Notes under the pieces: generated by a model
The model's input: only the letters and a program-made list of their open reading frames with translations
Told to the model about the DNA's origin: nothing
Database searches by the model: none
Part shown: positions 48,956-57,311 of the stretch, piece after piece
How the letters are laid out: each line of letters starts with the position of its first letter
Numbering within the stretch: position 1 is the stretch's first letter
Position numbers and translations under genes: made by a program
Source: Myxococcaceae bacterium
GTDB lineage: Bacteria; Myxococcota; Myxococcia; Myxococcales; Myxococcaceae
Length of the DNA stretch: 64,000 bases
Assembly (NCBI GenBank): GCA_017881265.1
Contig: JADGRA010000077.1
Location: 1-64,000, forward strand
Direction: 5' to 3'

Positions 48956-49725
48956 CGGCCATCCTCAGCCTGTTTGTGGCGCACTGGGTGATGTCCATCT
49001 TCGCCCAGACCTTCTTCCTGCACCGGTATGGCGCGCACCGGATGTTCACCATGAGCCCGGCCTGGGAGCGCTTCTTCTACCTGTTTGCCTTCGTCGCCCA
49101 GGGCCCTTCCTTCTTGGTTCCGCGCGCCTACGCCATCCTGCACCGCCAGCACCACACCTTCGCGGACACCGAGCAGGACCCGCACTCCCCCCGCTTCTTC
49201 TCCAACGTGGCCACCATGATGTGGCACACCAAGCACCAGTACGACGTCTACGCCTACCGGCGCGGGGAGCCGGAAGCGCGCTTCCTGGGCGGAACGCCGG
49301 AGTGGCCCTTCATCGACCGGCTGTCGCAGCGATGGACCACGCGCGTCGGGTTCGCCCTGCTGTTCGTCCTCTTCTACGTGCACTTCGCCCCGTCGGCCTT
49401 CTGGTTCCTCCTGTTGCCCGTGCACTGGACGATGGGGCCCATCCACGGCGCCATCGTCAACTGGTGCGGCCACAAGTACGGCTACCGCAACTTCGACACC
49501 GACGACGTCAGCCGGAATACCCTCCGGCTCGAGTTCGTCACCATGGGCGAGCTGTTCCAGAACAACCACCACCAGTTCCCGACCCGGGCCAACTTCGCCG
49601 TGCGCTGGTTCGAGCTCGACCCGGCCTACCAGCTGATGCGGCTTCTGGCCTGGGCCCGCATCATCCGCTTCGCCCCGGCCCAGGCCGGCCTGCCGGTCGT
49701 GCCGGAAACGGCGGTCGCCGGGTGA
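48952..49725 (+). CDS. acyl-CoA desaturase-like fatty acid desaturase
   Basis: A 257-residue integral membrane di-iron enzyme. The His boxes are HRYGAHRM (H-x4-H type), HRQHHTF (H-x-x-H-H) and, in the C-terminal part, GAIVNWCGHKYGYRN and LFQNNHHQFP (N-x-H-H). This order is that of stearoyl-CoA delta-9-like desaturases, which insert a double bond into saturated acyl chains using oxygen. It overlaps the RHH gene by four bases upstream and the lipase gene by one base downstream (TGATG). It probably adjusts membrane fluidity together with the second desaturase of the operon. Confidence 0.92.
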   Translation: MTAILSLFVAHWVMSIFAQTFFLHRYGAHRMFTMSPAWERFFYLFAFVAQGPSFLVPRAYAILHRQHHTFADTEQDPHSPRFFSNVATMMWHTKHQYDVYAYRRGEPEARFLGGTPEWPFIDRLSQRWTTRVGFALLFVLFYVHFAPSAFWFLLLPVHWTMGPIHGAIVNWCGHKYGYRNFDTDDVSRNTLRLEFVTMGELFQNNHHQFPTRANFAVRWFELDPAYQLMRLLAWARIIRFAPAQAGLPVVPETAVAG

Positions 49726-50477
49726 TGCGGGATTTCCCCGCCTCGGCCCGACCCGCCTCGGTGCTGGTGGCGCGGGAGGTGGCGGCCTTCGCCGCCTGGT
49801 CGCTGCTGCACCCCTTCGGCTGGAGGCCGCAGCGCAAGCGGACGCCGCGGCAGCAGCACCAGCGCACCGTCGTCTTCGTCCATGGCTGGGGCAGTAACCG
49901 CAGCGGCTTCCTCCCCCTGTCCGCCTACCTGCGGGCCCATGGCATCCGGCAGATGCTGGCCTTCGACTACCAATCCTCTGCTGGCATCGAGCGCGCCGGC
50001 CTGGCCCTCCGGGACTTCCTGCGGCACGCCGTGCGCGGGGGGCGAATCGACCTCGTCTGCCACAGCCTGGGTGGCGTCGTGGCCCGCGTCTACCTCGAGC
50101 AGCTGGCAGGGTCACGACGGGTCGACCGCTGCATCACCCTCGGGACGCCCCACCGCGGGACCTACAACGCCTACTGGCTGGGCACCCGTGTGGGCCGGGA
50201 GCTCCGTCCGGATTCCGCGCTCCTGGAACGGCTGGCCCGCACCGCGGGCCAGGCCCCCGGCGTCCGCTACACCTCCATTGTCGCCGGCTCGGACAACATC
50301 ATCATCCCGCGCGTCTTCGCGGCCGGAGACGACCTGGTCCTTGTGCCGGACGTCGGCCACCTGGGCATGCTGTTTTCGCCCGCGGTGGCGCGAGCGGTGC
50401 TGGACCGCCTGCTGCCGGCGCCAAATTTGCGTGGCGCCACTGCGACTTCAGTGGAAGCGCCCAACGCCAGTCGTTAA
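49725..50477 (+). CDS. alpha/beta-hydrolase lipase
   Basis: A 250-residue lipase of the class 2/PGAP1-like type. VVFVHGWGSNRSGFLPLSAY gives the oxyanion-hole HGWGS, and LVCHSLGGVVARVYLEQLAG gives the nucleophile elbow C-H-S-L-G-G. TLGTPHRGTYNAYWLGT follows, and likely acid and base residues lie in AGSDNIIIP and VPDVGHLGML. The N-terminus has a short amphipathic stretch but no clear signal peptide, so it may work at the inner face of the membrane. Its start overlaps the desaturase stop. A lipase between two desaturases suggests release or exchange of acyl chains (inference). Confidence 0.88.
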   Translation: MRDFPASARPASVLVAREVAAFAAWSLLHPFGWRPQRKRTPRQQHQRTVVFVHGWGSNRSGFLPLSAYLRAHGIRQMLAFDYQSSAGIERAGLALRDFLRHAVRGGRIDLVCHSLGGVVARVYLEQLAGSRRVDRCITLGTPHRGTYNAYWLGTRVGRELRPDSALLERLARTAGQAPGVRYTSIVAGSDNIIIPRVFAAGDDLVLVPDVGHLGMLFSPAVARAVLDRLLPAPNLRGATATSVEAPNASR

Positions 50478-50527
50478 CCCACGCCGGGCTAGACGGGGGA
50501 GCTGTCCTTTGAGAAGGTGCCTTTAAC

Positions 50528-51463
50528 GTGCTGCGCTACAGAGCCGACATCCGCACCCTTGGAATTCTCGCGACTTACGCCGCCCTCTTCCTCACGGGGT
50601 GGATGGTGGCGCCCACCGGGCCGCTGCTTTGGTCGTGGGTGGCAGTGCTGTCCTACAACTCCTGGCTGTGCGCGGTGGTGGCCCACAACACGGTCCACTG
50701 CCCGGTCTTCACCCAGCGCTGGATGAACCGTGCCTTCCAGGTGTGGGTCAGCCTGTCCTACGGCTTTCCCATCAGCGAGTACGTGCCCGGCCACAACCTT
50801 TCCCACCACCGCTTCACGGAGATGCGCGAGGACGTCATGCGCACCAGCAAGGTGCGCTTCCGGTGGAACTTCCTCAACCTGGTCTTCTTCTTCCCCGCGG
50901 TGACGCCGGCCATCCTCCGCGGCAACGCGCGCTTCAAGCAGCTGCGGGGCAGTAAAATCTCCGCCTGGCACAACCAGTTCCTTCTCGAAGCGGTGGTGGT
51001 GTGGGGCCTGAAGGTGGTCCTGCTCCTGGTCGACTGGCGCAAGGCGCTGGTGTTCATGGTGGTGCCGCACCTGGTTGCCAACTTCGGCATCGTCACCATC
51101 AACCTGCTCCAGCACGACGGCTGCGACCCGGAGCATCCCGTCAACCACTCGCGGACTTTCGTCAGCCCGCTGTTGAATTTCCTGACGGTGAACAACGGCT
51201 ACCACGGCATTCACCACAACGAGCCAGGGCTGCACTGGAGCCTGCTGCCGGCCGCGCATGCCGCGCGCATGCGGCCGGCCCTTCACCCCAACCTCGAAGA
51301 GCCGTCCATGGTCGGCTACATCTTCAAGGCCTACGTCTACCCAGGGAGGCGCCTGGCCTATGACGGCAGGCCGCTGGTGGTGAAGGACCTGGGTCCTGAC
51401 CGCGACTGGGTCCAGCCCGAGGACGCAGACTTCGCGCGAAGCCGCACCAAGGCCCCGGCTTAA
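50528..51463 (+). CDS. second fatty acid desaturase
   Basis: A 311-residue membrane desaturase distinct from the first. His boxes: VVAHNTVHCPVF (H-x3-H), GHNLSHHRFTE (H-x3-HH) and YHGIHHNEPG (H-x-x-HH), with four hydrophobic spans. The box spacing matches the FA_desaturase (PF00487) group acting on lipid-linked acyl chains or carotenoid-like substrates. It starts with GTG 50528, 50 bases after the lipase stop; AAGGTG lies upstream. As the last gene of the RHH operon it probably complements the delta-9-like enzyme at another position. Confidence 0.9.
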   Translation: MLRYRADIRTLGILATYAALFLTGWMVAPTGPLLWSWVAVLSYNSWLCAVVAHNTVHCPVFTQRWMNRAFQVWVSLSYGFPISEYVPGHNLSHHRFTEMREDVMRTSKVRFRWNFLNLVFFFPAVTPAILRGNARFKQLRGSKISAWHNQFLLEAVVVWGLKVVLLLVDWRKALVFMVVPHLVANFGIVTINLLQHDGCDPEHPVNHSRTFVSPLLNFLTVNNGYHGIHHNEPGLHWSLLPAAHAARMRPALHPNLEEPSMVGYIFKAYVYPGRRLAYDGRPLVVKDLGPDRDWVQPEDADFARSRTKAPA

Positions 51464-51495
51464 AGTCCCGGGGCGTCCGCGCCGGGGGGGGGAAT

Positions 51496-51909
51496 TTAGC
51501 GCTCGCTGTCGCGCAACGCGGCGCCGGCGGCCTTTACGTGCGCAGCAAGCTGCTCGACGTCCACCGGCTTGCCCAGCCTCCCCACCACCAGCGCGGAGTC
51601 CGGGGCCACCTTCTCCAGGACGGGGTAGGCCGAGACGAGGACGAAGCGCAGGCCGTCGGCGTCCGCACGCCGTGACAGCGTGTGTAGCAATTCCGGGCCG
51701 CTCGTCCCGGGAAGCATGAGGTCCAGAATCAGCACCAGCGGGGGCCCCACCTCCTCGACGAGACGCTCGGCGGTGGCCGCGTCCTCGGCCGTCAGGACGG
51801 TGTACCCGCGGCGCGCCAGGGCATTGCGCAGGTAGGCCCGGAAGAAGGACTGGTCATCCACCACCAGCACCAGGGGGCCCTGCGCGCTGGCCGTCGCGGA
51901 GGCGTGCAC
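51496..51909 (-). CDS. single-domain response regulator
   Basis: A 137-residue receiver domain without an output domain. The acidic pair is in VLVVDDQSFFRAYLRNALAR, the phospho-acceptor Asp63 in LVLILDLMLPGTSGPELL, the Ser/Thr switch in FVLVSAYPVL and the Lys in VVGRLGKPVDVEQL. Such CheY-like proteins relay phosphoryl groups or act on a partner protein. GTG 51909 is chosen because the longer frame from 52023 adds unlikely sequence. No kinase gene is adjacent. It converges on the desaturase operon, separated by 32 bases. Confidence 0.88.
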   Translation of the reverse strand: MHASATASAQGPLVLVVDDQSFFRAYLRNALARRGYTVLTAEDAATAERLVEEVGPPLVLILDLMLPGTSGPELLHTLSRRADADGLRFVLVSAYPVLEKVAPDSALVVGRLGKPVDVEQLAAHVKAAGAALRDSER

Positions 51910-52096
51910 GACGGCATATTTGCCACCCCAAGCCACCGTCAGAGAAGTGGGTGCCCAGGGACACCCGAAGGCCGCGGCCCTGTGGCCCAAAGGGCGCCGC
52001 ACCGGCGCAAACCGACCCGTCACGGGACCGTAACGTTCGCGGCACGGGTGGGCGCCGCCGGCCCGTCTGTGCCCCCAGCGTGGAGGGGGCGGAGGG

Positions 52097-52393
52097 TTAG
52101 CGTCCGGTCGGGATGAAGGGCTGCCGACGAAGCGCTTCGGCGACGGCTTCCAGCGTCGGCGCGGCAGGGGCGGCGGGCGCGTGGTGGCCCAGCACGTTGC
52201 GCAGTTCTTGCTCGAACTTCACGTTGCCGGCTGCAATTTCCCGCAGCGCAGTGACGGTGGGCTTGTCGCGGCCGGAGGGCACAGTGCAGGTGGCTCCGGA
52301 GAGCAGTTGCTTGGTGCGTCGAACGGCAAGGATGGAGAGCGCGAAGCGGTTCTCCGCGTAGGGACCGCAGTCTTCAATCGTGACTCGCGCCAT
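52097..52393 (-). CDS. rpoZ: RNA polymerase omega subunit
   Basis: A 98-residue protein starting MARVTIEDCGPYAENRFALS, then LAVRRTKQLLSGATC and DKPTVTALREIAAGNVKFE. MARVT.EDC....NRF.L and the D.KP.VTALREIA.GKV-like segment are the omega signature; omega helps fold and hold the beta' subunit of RNA polymerase. The extension after residue 75 (HHAPAAPAAPTLEAV) is Ala/Pro-rich. ATG 52393 is chosen because the family begins MARVT. It is divergent within the family (GPYAENRFALSILAV instead of the usual LVLLA.KRARQL), so a second rpoZ may exist elsewhere. Confidence 0.85.
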   Translation of the reverse strand: MARVTIEDCGPYAENRFALSILAVRRTKQLLSGATCTVPSGRDKPTVTALREIAAGNVKFEQELRNVLGHHAPAAPAAPTLEAVAEALRRQPFIPTGR

Positions 52394-52487
52394 ACCGAAG
52401 GGGTTAGCACGCCCGTCGGGGGGCAGCAAACTGGTGGCTGACCCTGGCAGGAATTGCGCGGGACGGTTGGCCAAGTGCTGACGGCGG

Positions 52488-53663
52488 TTACGGCGTCCTG
52501 GCCTTCGGGGCGTCCGGAGCCAGTTGGTGGACGAGGAGGTCGCTGAGTTCGTCCACCGCGTCGCGAGCGCGCTCATCACCGGCGTTGGCCGTCACCAGCA
52601 CCGCCGCGTGAAGTCTCGGGATGACGACGATGCGGGCAGTGTTGTAGCCGTTGCTGCCGTTGTGGGTAAGCAGCTGCGGGGCGCCGAGGGTGGTGACGCC
52701 CCAGCCCATCGCGATGTCCTTCCCCGGCCCAACGCCCGGGACTTGCAGTGGCTCATGCAGCTTCCGGAGCGACGCGTCGGTGAGCCAGCCTGCCGGCCCA
52801 TCGCCCGCGTGCGCCGCGGCAAACCGCGCCCAGGCGTCGAGCGGACAGTGCACCGTGCCAGCCGGGCCCATCAGGGGCCGGTTGTCCTCAGCGGTCGGCG
52901 TGTAGACGCCCTTGTCGACGTCGTGCCCCCAGACTGCGCCCGGGTGTGTCGCGGTCGGGCCGAAGCCGCACCCAACCATCCGCAGCGGAGCGAAGACTTC
53001 CTCCTGCACCAGCTGCTCCCAGGGCTTTCCGGTGACGTGCTCCACGACGTGGCCGATGATGAGGTAGTCGTAATTCGAGTACACGAAGCGCGTTCCCGGC
53101 GGCAGCGTCGGGCCCTTGACGAGGAAGCGGTCGGTCATGTCCGCGCGCTGGTGCTCGAGCGTCCAGTGCTCGTCATCGAAGCCTTGCGTGAATTCCGGGG
53201 TGAAGGCGCCGCCCCCGGGTAGGCCGGCGACGTGGCGCAGCACCATCTCCAGCGTCACGCTGCGGAAGGCGGGGCTCATCTTCGTCTTCGGGAGCGCTTC
53301 TGCCAGCGTCTCGTCCCAGCGCAGAAGGCCACGCTCGACCAGCCGGGCCACCACCGAGGCGGTGATGGCCTTCGTGTCCGACCCGAGATGAAAGGCATCC
53401 GTCCGCTGGACGGGGTCCGAAGCATCGACTCGGCGCACGCCAGCGACCGCAGTGCTGGGGACGCCGCCCCGGACGACTGAGGCCCCCATGGCAGGAATCC
53501 CGTGCTGCGAGCGCACCTGGGCCACCTGCGAGGCGAGTGCGTCCTCCGGCTGGGCCTCCCTCCGAGGGGGAGCGGGGGCGGCTCCCGCACATGCGCAAAG
53601 CAAGATGGCCAAGGCAGCCTTGCCACCACCTGTCCGGCGCCAACCCCTCACCGCCTCCGGCAT
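52488..53663 (-). CDS. serine hydrolase (beta-lactamase/esterase class C fold)
   Basis: A 391-residue lipoprotein or secreted enzyme. ATG 53663 has GGGAGG eight bases upstream. The signal ends in AILLCACAGAA, so lipidation at a Cys is likely. The catalytic S-x-x-K is SDTK in FHLGSDTKAITASVVARL, the Y-x-N motif is YSN in FVYSNYDYLIIGHV, and the third motif region is LLTHNGSNGYNTARIVV (H-x-G type). These residues make an acyl-enzyme with beta-lactams, D-amino peptides or esters. The substrate is unknown. It lies head to tail with another member of the superfamily at 53727-55301 but is not closely similar to it. Confidence 0.88.
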   Translation of the reverse strand: MPEAVRGWRRTGGGKAALAILLCACAGAAPAPPRREAQPEDALASQVAQVRSQHGIPAMGASVVRGGVPSTAVAGVRRVDASDPVQRTDAFHLGSDTKAITASVVARLVERGLLRWDETLAEALPKTKMSPAFRSVTLEMVLRHVAGLPGGGAFTPEFTQGFDDEHWTLEHQRADMTDRFLVKGPTLPPGTRFVYSNYDYLIIGHVVEHVTGKPWEQLVQEEVFAPLRMVGCGFGPTATHPGAVWGHDVDKGVYTPTAEDNRPLMGPAGTVHCPLDAWARFAAAHAGDGPAGWLTDASLRKLHEPLQVPGVGPGKDIAMGWGVTTLGAPQLLTHNGSNGYNTARIVVIPRLHAAVLVTANAGDERARDAVDELSDLLVHQLAPDAPKARTP

Positions 53664-53726
53664 GGTCAAGCCTCCCTGGGGTTGCATCCTCCACGTGGCG
53701 AGAGACGGCCCGCGTCTTCCCTGTGG

Positions 53727-55301
53727 CTACTTCAGTCCGGCGTCCGGGCTCCACGTCACGCCCAGCTTGGCCAACATCTTCACGGCATTGGAATTCTTCG
53801 GATTCATCTTCAGGGACTGCTGGTAGTTCTGGATGGCGAGCGCTGTCTGGCCTGCAGTCAGGTAGCCCTCGCCCAGGCTGTCGTAGGCGTTCCAGTCGTC
53901 CGGGTAGAGGGCGACATTGGCCGCCAAGACGCGAATTGCATCCTCCGTCTGACCAGCACTCAGAAGGCTATAGCCATACCCGTTGAGGTCGCCGGGCCCG
54001 AATCTCTCCTTGGGCCCCCGCGCCCGCTCCGACGCGTAGTCCGAGAGGGCCTTCTCGGTGCCCAGCTTCCGGAAAACAATCAAGAAGCGGAGGAAGGGTG
54101 AGGTGGGCTCTTGAGTGTAGGACTTCCAGCCGTACTCCTTGGCGATGCTGGCCGTCAGAGGGCCGAAGAGCGCGTACCCCACGTCTGAGTTGGTCATGAT
54201 GGCGACGCCCTGGCCGGAGTCAGAAAAAGCGACGACATTGGCCCGGAAGCCGTCGTCGGAGCCGTCGTGGCCAAACTGGTCGCTTCCAGGGCCGAGGAAG
54301 AAGCCGAGTCCCACCGGCGCTGCCTGGACGGTCAGCATTTGCCGGGTGGTGGCCTGCGACACCACGCGGCTGGATTGGCCGTGCTTGGACTTGGCCACCT
54401 CGAGGAACACCTCCGCCAGGTCGCCGGCCGTCGTCCAGAGTCCGGCCGCGGCCATCTCCGGGTAGATGTGCCACTTTCCCTCGACGGGCTTGCCGTCGGC
54501 GCGGTGCCCGGTGGCGGAGAACGCCGCGCGGGCTGGCGGCTGGGGCTGCTCGTAGCTGCTGTGCTTGAGGCCCAGGGGCTGGATGACTGTCTCCGCCATC
54601 ACTTGGGGGAACGGCTTCCTCAGCTGCTCGGTGAGCAGGAGCTGGACGATGGTGGTCCCGCCCCCGCTGTATTGGTACTTCGTCCCCGGGACCATCTCGA
54701 CCCGGACCGGGGCCGTGTTGGCAGGCTTCTCTCCGTTGAGGACCTGCACCGTCGTCGGCACCGGCGCGCCCACCGCGTAGCCGGGGAAGCCGTGCACGGT
54801 GGTCCCCGCGCTATGGCTGAGGAGGCGACGAAGGGTGACCTTCTCGCGGATGGTGAATTCGTTGTCGGGAACCTTCCAGGAGACAAGCGTGTCGTTGACG
54901 TTTACGTCGAGCGATAGCTTCCCTTCTTGCACGTAGTGCATCACCGCCAGGGCCGCGACGGGCTTGCTGATGGAGCCGGCCTGGAACGTGGTGTCGAGCG
55001 TCACCGGGCGCGACAGGCCCGCTTCCTGGACGCCGTACGTCTTCATCCAGACGATGTGGAAGTTGTCGAAGACCGCGACACTCATCCCCGGAATCTTGAA
55101 GAAATCCATCCACTGCTCGAGGTCCATCCGAAGCGCCTGGCCGTCCGGGAGCGTCACCGCCGGCAAGCCCCGCTCCACGCGCCGGACGCGTTCCGCCTGG
55201 GATTCATCCACGAGCCAGTGGGTGGCGTCGCCATTCGGCGCACCCTGGGCAGACAGCACGAGGCCGGAAGCGAGGAGAAGCGCGAGCAGGTGACGCGTCA
55301 T
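53727..55301 (-). CDS. serine hydrolase with C-terminal TPR repeats
   Basis: A 524-residue exported enzyme. The signal peptide is MTRHLLALLLASGLVLSAQG. The catalytic S-x-x-K is SISK (Ser110, Lys113) in FQAGSISKPVAALAV, and the tyrosine motif is YQYSGGGTTIVQLL. GHDGSDDGFRANVVAFSDSG carries the H-x-G third motif. After about residue 420 come two TPR-like repeats (GYGYSLLSAGQTEDAIRVLA and AYDSLGEGYLTAGQTALAIQ, ending with NPKNSNAVKMLAKLG), likely for protein contact. It is the intact paralogue of the pseudogene at 4391-5962. Its start is set at ATG 55301, the beginning of the signal peptide. Confidence 0.9.
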   Translation of the reverse strand: MTRHLLALLLASGLVLSAQGAPNGDATHWLVDESQAERVRRVERGLPAVTLPDGQALRMDLEQWMDFFKIPGMSVAVFDNFHIVWMKTYGVQEAGLSRPVTLDTTFQAGSISKPVAALAVMHYVQEGKLSLDVNVNDTLVSWKVPDNEFTIREKVTLRRLLSHSAGTTVHGFPGYAVGAPVPTTVQVLNGEKPANTAPVRVEMVPGTKYQYSGGGTTIVQLLLTEQLRKPFPQVMAETVIQPLGLKHSSYEQPQPPARAAFSATGHRADGKPVEGKWHIYPEMAAAGLWTTAGDLAEVFLEVAKSKHGQSSRVVSQATTRQMLTVQAAPVGLGFFLGPGSDQFGHDGSDDGFRANVVAFSDSGQGVAIMTNSDVGYALFGPLTASIAKEYGWKSYTQEPTSPFLRFLIVFRKLGTEKALSDYASERARGPKERFGPGDLNGYGYSLLSAGQTEDAIRVLAANVALYPDDWNAYDSLGEGYLTAGQTALAIQNYQQSLKMNPKNSNAVKMLAKLGVTWSPDAGLK

Positions 55302-55483
55302 TTGCCCTCCCGGGCCCCTCAGGGGCGCTCGCCCAAGCCGCCGCTCGGCGTGGTACGGGCGGACACGCATTTGATTGCAGACACCGCTGGCGTGGCCAAG
55401 GCCAACGGGCCCTTCTTCCGCTGGCCCGACAGCGACGCTGTCGTAGGTCGGGCAGCCGGGGTCACCCCCGACAGGGGCGCCGC

Positions 55484-56632
55484 TCAGCTTTCCACGTCCG
55501 TCAGGCGGCAGATGAATCCCCATCCGCCGCCGAGTTCGCTGACCGCCAGCGTCAATTCATTGTCACCCTTCTTCAAGGGGAGGTAGACGGCGTCATTCTC
55601 CGAGTTGACGATACCGAGGAAGGCCGGGTCACGGAAATTCTGAGCGCTCCGGCCCCGGAAGAGAATCCTGCCATTCAAGAAGACGCTGACGTCATCGCTG
55701 TAGCCGATGGAGAGCTTCTTCACCTGTTCGCGGTCAGAAGTGATGGTGGTCCGCGCATAGACGACCTTCATCCCCGGCTGAGGTTCCAAGCGCTTCGAGA
55801 AGTCGTTCGCGAACGAAACTCTCGGGTGCGGGCTCTCGCGATAGCGATTGATGAGCACGAAGCCAGGGGCCTCCGCCTCCACGTCCTGCCAGCGGATGGC
55901 ATCCGACTCAGTCGGGGAAAGCGGATGCTCCAGGTTGCGTGCGAGCGCGTCGTACGAAGGGGACAGGCTCCACCGGGTCAGAGTGCCCAGCGGCATCGGT
56001 GGCTGGTGCCGCTCCCAGGGTGCATCGGGCGTCGCGCGAATCGTGAAGTTCGAAAAATAAGTCGCGCCCGTCAGCACGTAGAGGGCCACCTGGCCCTTCT
56101 GGATGCCGCTCTTCAAGTCATTCATGACCAGCGCGGGTTTCTCCATGTCCTTGACGTACATCTTGGCCTGCGCACCCCTCACCTCCAGCCGCAGGTGGAA
56201 CCAGACGTCCCTGGGGATGTCGACCGCGCCGGTGAAGCCCGGCCCGTTGAAGATTTGCCAGATGAGGCCCGTGTTGAGAACGGGCGTGTACTGCATGGCG
56301 TCGGGCAGCCCGGACTTGTGTTGGCGGAGATAGACCACCTCGCCGAAGGCGCCGTCGTTGGCAATCCGGAACTGAATGCCGAAAAAACCCCGACTTGCGG
56401 GCGTGGCGACATCCACATCGATGACACCGTCCCGCATCTCCAGGTCCTTCACGACGGCCGCGCCGCCATCGAGGAAGAGGCATGTGCGGCCCTGGTACTC
56501 CGCCGCCTTGGCCTGGCCTTCCAGCTCCCAGCGCGGCGAGTCCGGCGGGAAGACGAGCGTCTTAGGCGTCTGGGCAGGCGCTGTTGACCCAAAGAGTAGC
56601 CCAAGAGCGCAAAGAGCTAGATGTCGCACCAT
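55484..56632 (-). CDS. secreted DUF1080-like beta-sandwich protein
   Basis: A 382-residue exported protein. ATG 56632 has GGAAGGTGG eight bases upstream and gives the signal MVRHLALCALGLLFGSTAPA. Residues about 35-195 form a concanavalin-like domain as in DUF1080/3-keto-glycoside hydrolases (FLDGGAAVVKDLEMRDGVID, GFFGIQFRIANDGAFGEVVY, VWFHLRLEVRGAQAKMYVKD). The C-terminal domain (KKLSIGYSDDVSVFLNGRIL, KGDNELTLAVSELGGGWGFI) is a second sandwich like those that bind sugars. It probably acts on or binds a carbohydrate outside the cell. Catalytic residues are not identified. Confidence 0.75.
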   Translation of the reverse strand: MVRHLALCALGLLFGSTAPAQTPKTLVFPPDSPRWELEGQAKAAEYQGRTCLFLDGGAAVVKDLEMRDGVIDVDVATPASRGFFGIQFRIANDGAFGEVVYLRQHKSGLPDAMQYTPVLNTGLIWQIFNGPGFTGAVDIPRDVWFHLRLEVRGAQAKMYVKDMEKPALVMNDLKSGIQKGQVALYVLTGATYFSNFTIRATPDAPWERHQPPMPLGTLTRWSLSPSYDALARNLEHPLSPTESDAIRWQDVEAEAPGFVLINRYRESPHPRVSFANDFSKRLEPQPGMKVVYARTTITSDREQVKKLSIGYSDDVSVFLNGRILFRGRSAQNFRDPAFLGIVNSENDAVYLPLKKGDNELTLAVSELGGGWGFICRLTDVES

Positions 56633-57311
56633 CGCGTGACCACCTTCCGGAAAGCACTCCAGCGACGCTTCCTGAGGAGTGGTCGAGGGGCTCAACCATT
56701 GCGCCTCGGGCACCATCTTGCAGCGAGCGGGGTCTGCCCCGCTGCGGACGGAGTCACCGGTGTCTATAGAATGCGTACCCCCCGGTGAGTGGAGCGGGCG
56801 TCTACATGCCCGGCCCTCGGCGCCCAGGCCGTCCCCCCGCTCGCGTGTGGACCGAGCACGCAGGCCAGCCTTCGGGAGGCTGGTCCGCACGGCGAGGCTT
56901 CGGACCTCGTCCACCGGCCGGTGTCGCACACTGTCCGACGGACCAAGCGCTCGAGCGGAAAATCGCACCGAGAGCAGCCCACTAACCGTTGACCGGAGAG
57001 CAGCCAGCCAGAGACAGGACGAAGAAGAGTGTTGGAACTCGACGTTCCGGTTCCTCCGAAAAGGTGCACTTGGTCTGGCCCCTCACGCAGGAGCGGCGAG
57101 CCTTCTCGACCGCTGGCCGCACAACCGGCCCCACCTTGCGGCTTCCCGTCCACCAGGTCCGACAGAGCTTTTGCGAAGAGCCATCGCGGCGCGCACCGTT
57201 CACATTTCTCCAAACAACTATTTGGTGTAGAGAGCTGTGGCATACGCAGGTCGGATAGCCACACCGAGGCAACAATAAAGCGCTATTCCGGTCAACGCTG
57301 CGAGCTGAAGA
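56633..57311. other. intergenic stretch, no supportable gene
   Basis: About 680 bases. Short frames on both strands have Arg/Pro/Ser-rich text. Near 57200-57310 the composition becomes less GC-rich, and the missing N-terminus of the following cytochrome gene may be encoded here in another frame (HWSLGW and TFLQTTIWCREL segments), but I could not join them. No RNA or mobile element was seen. Confidence 0.4.
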
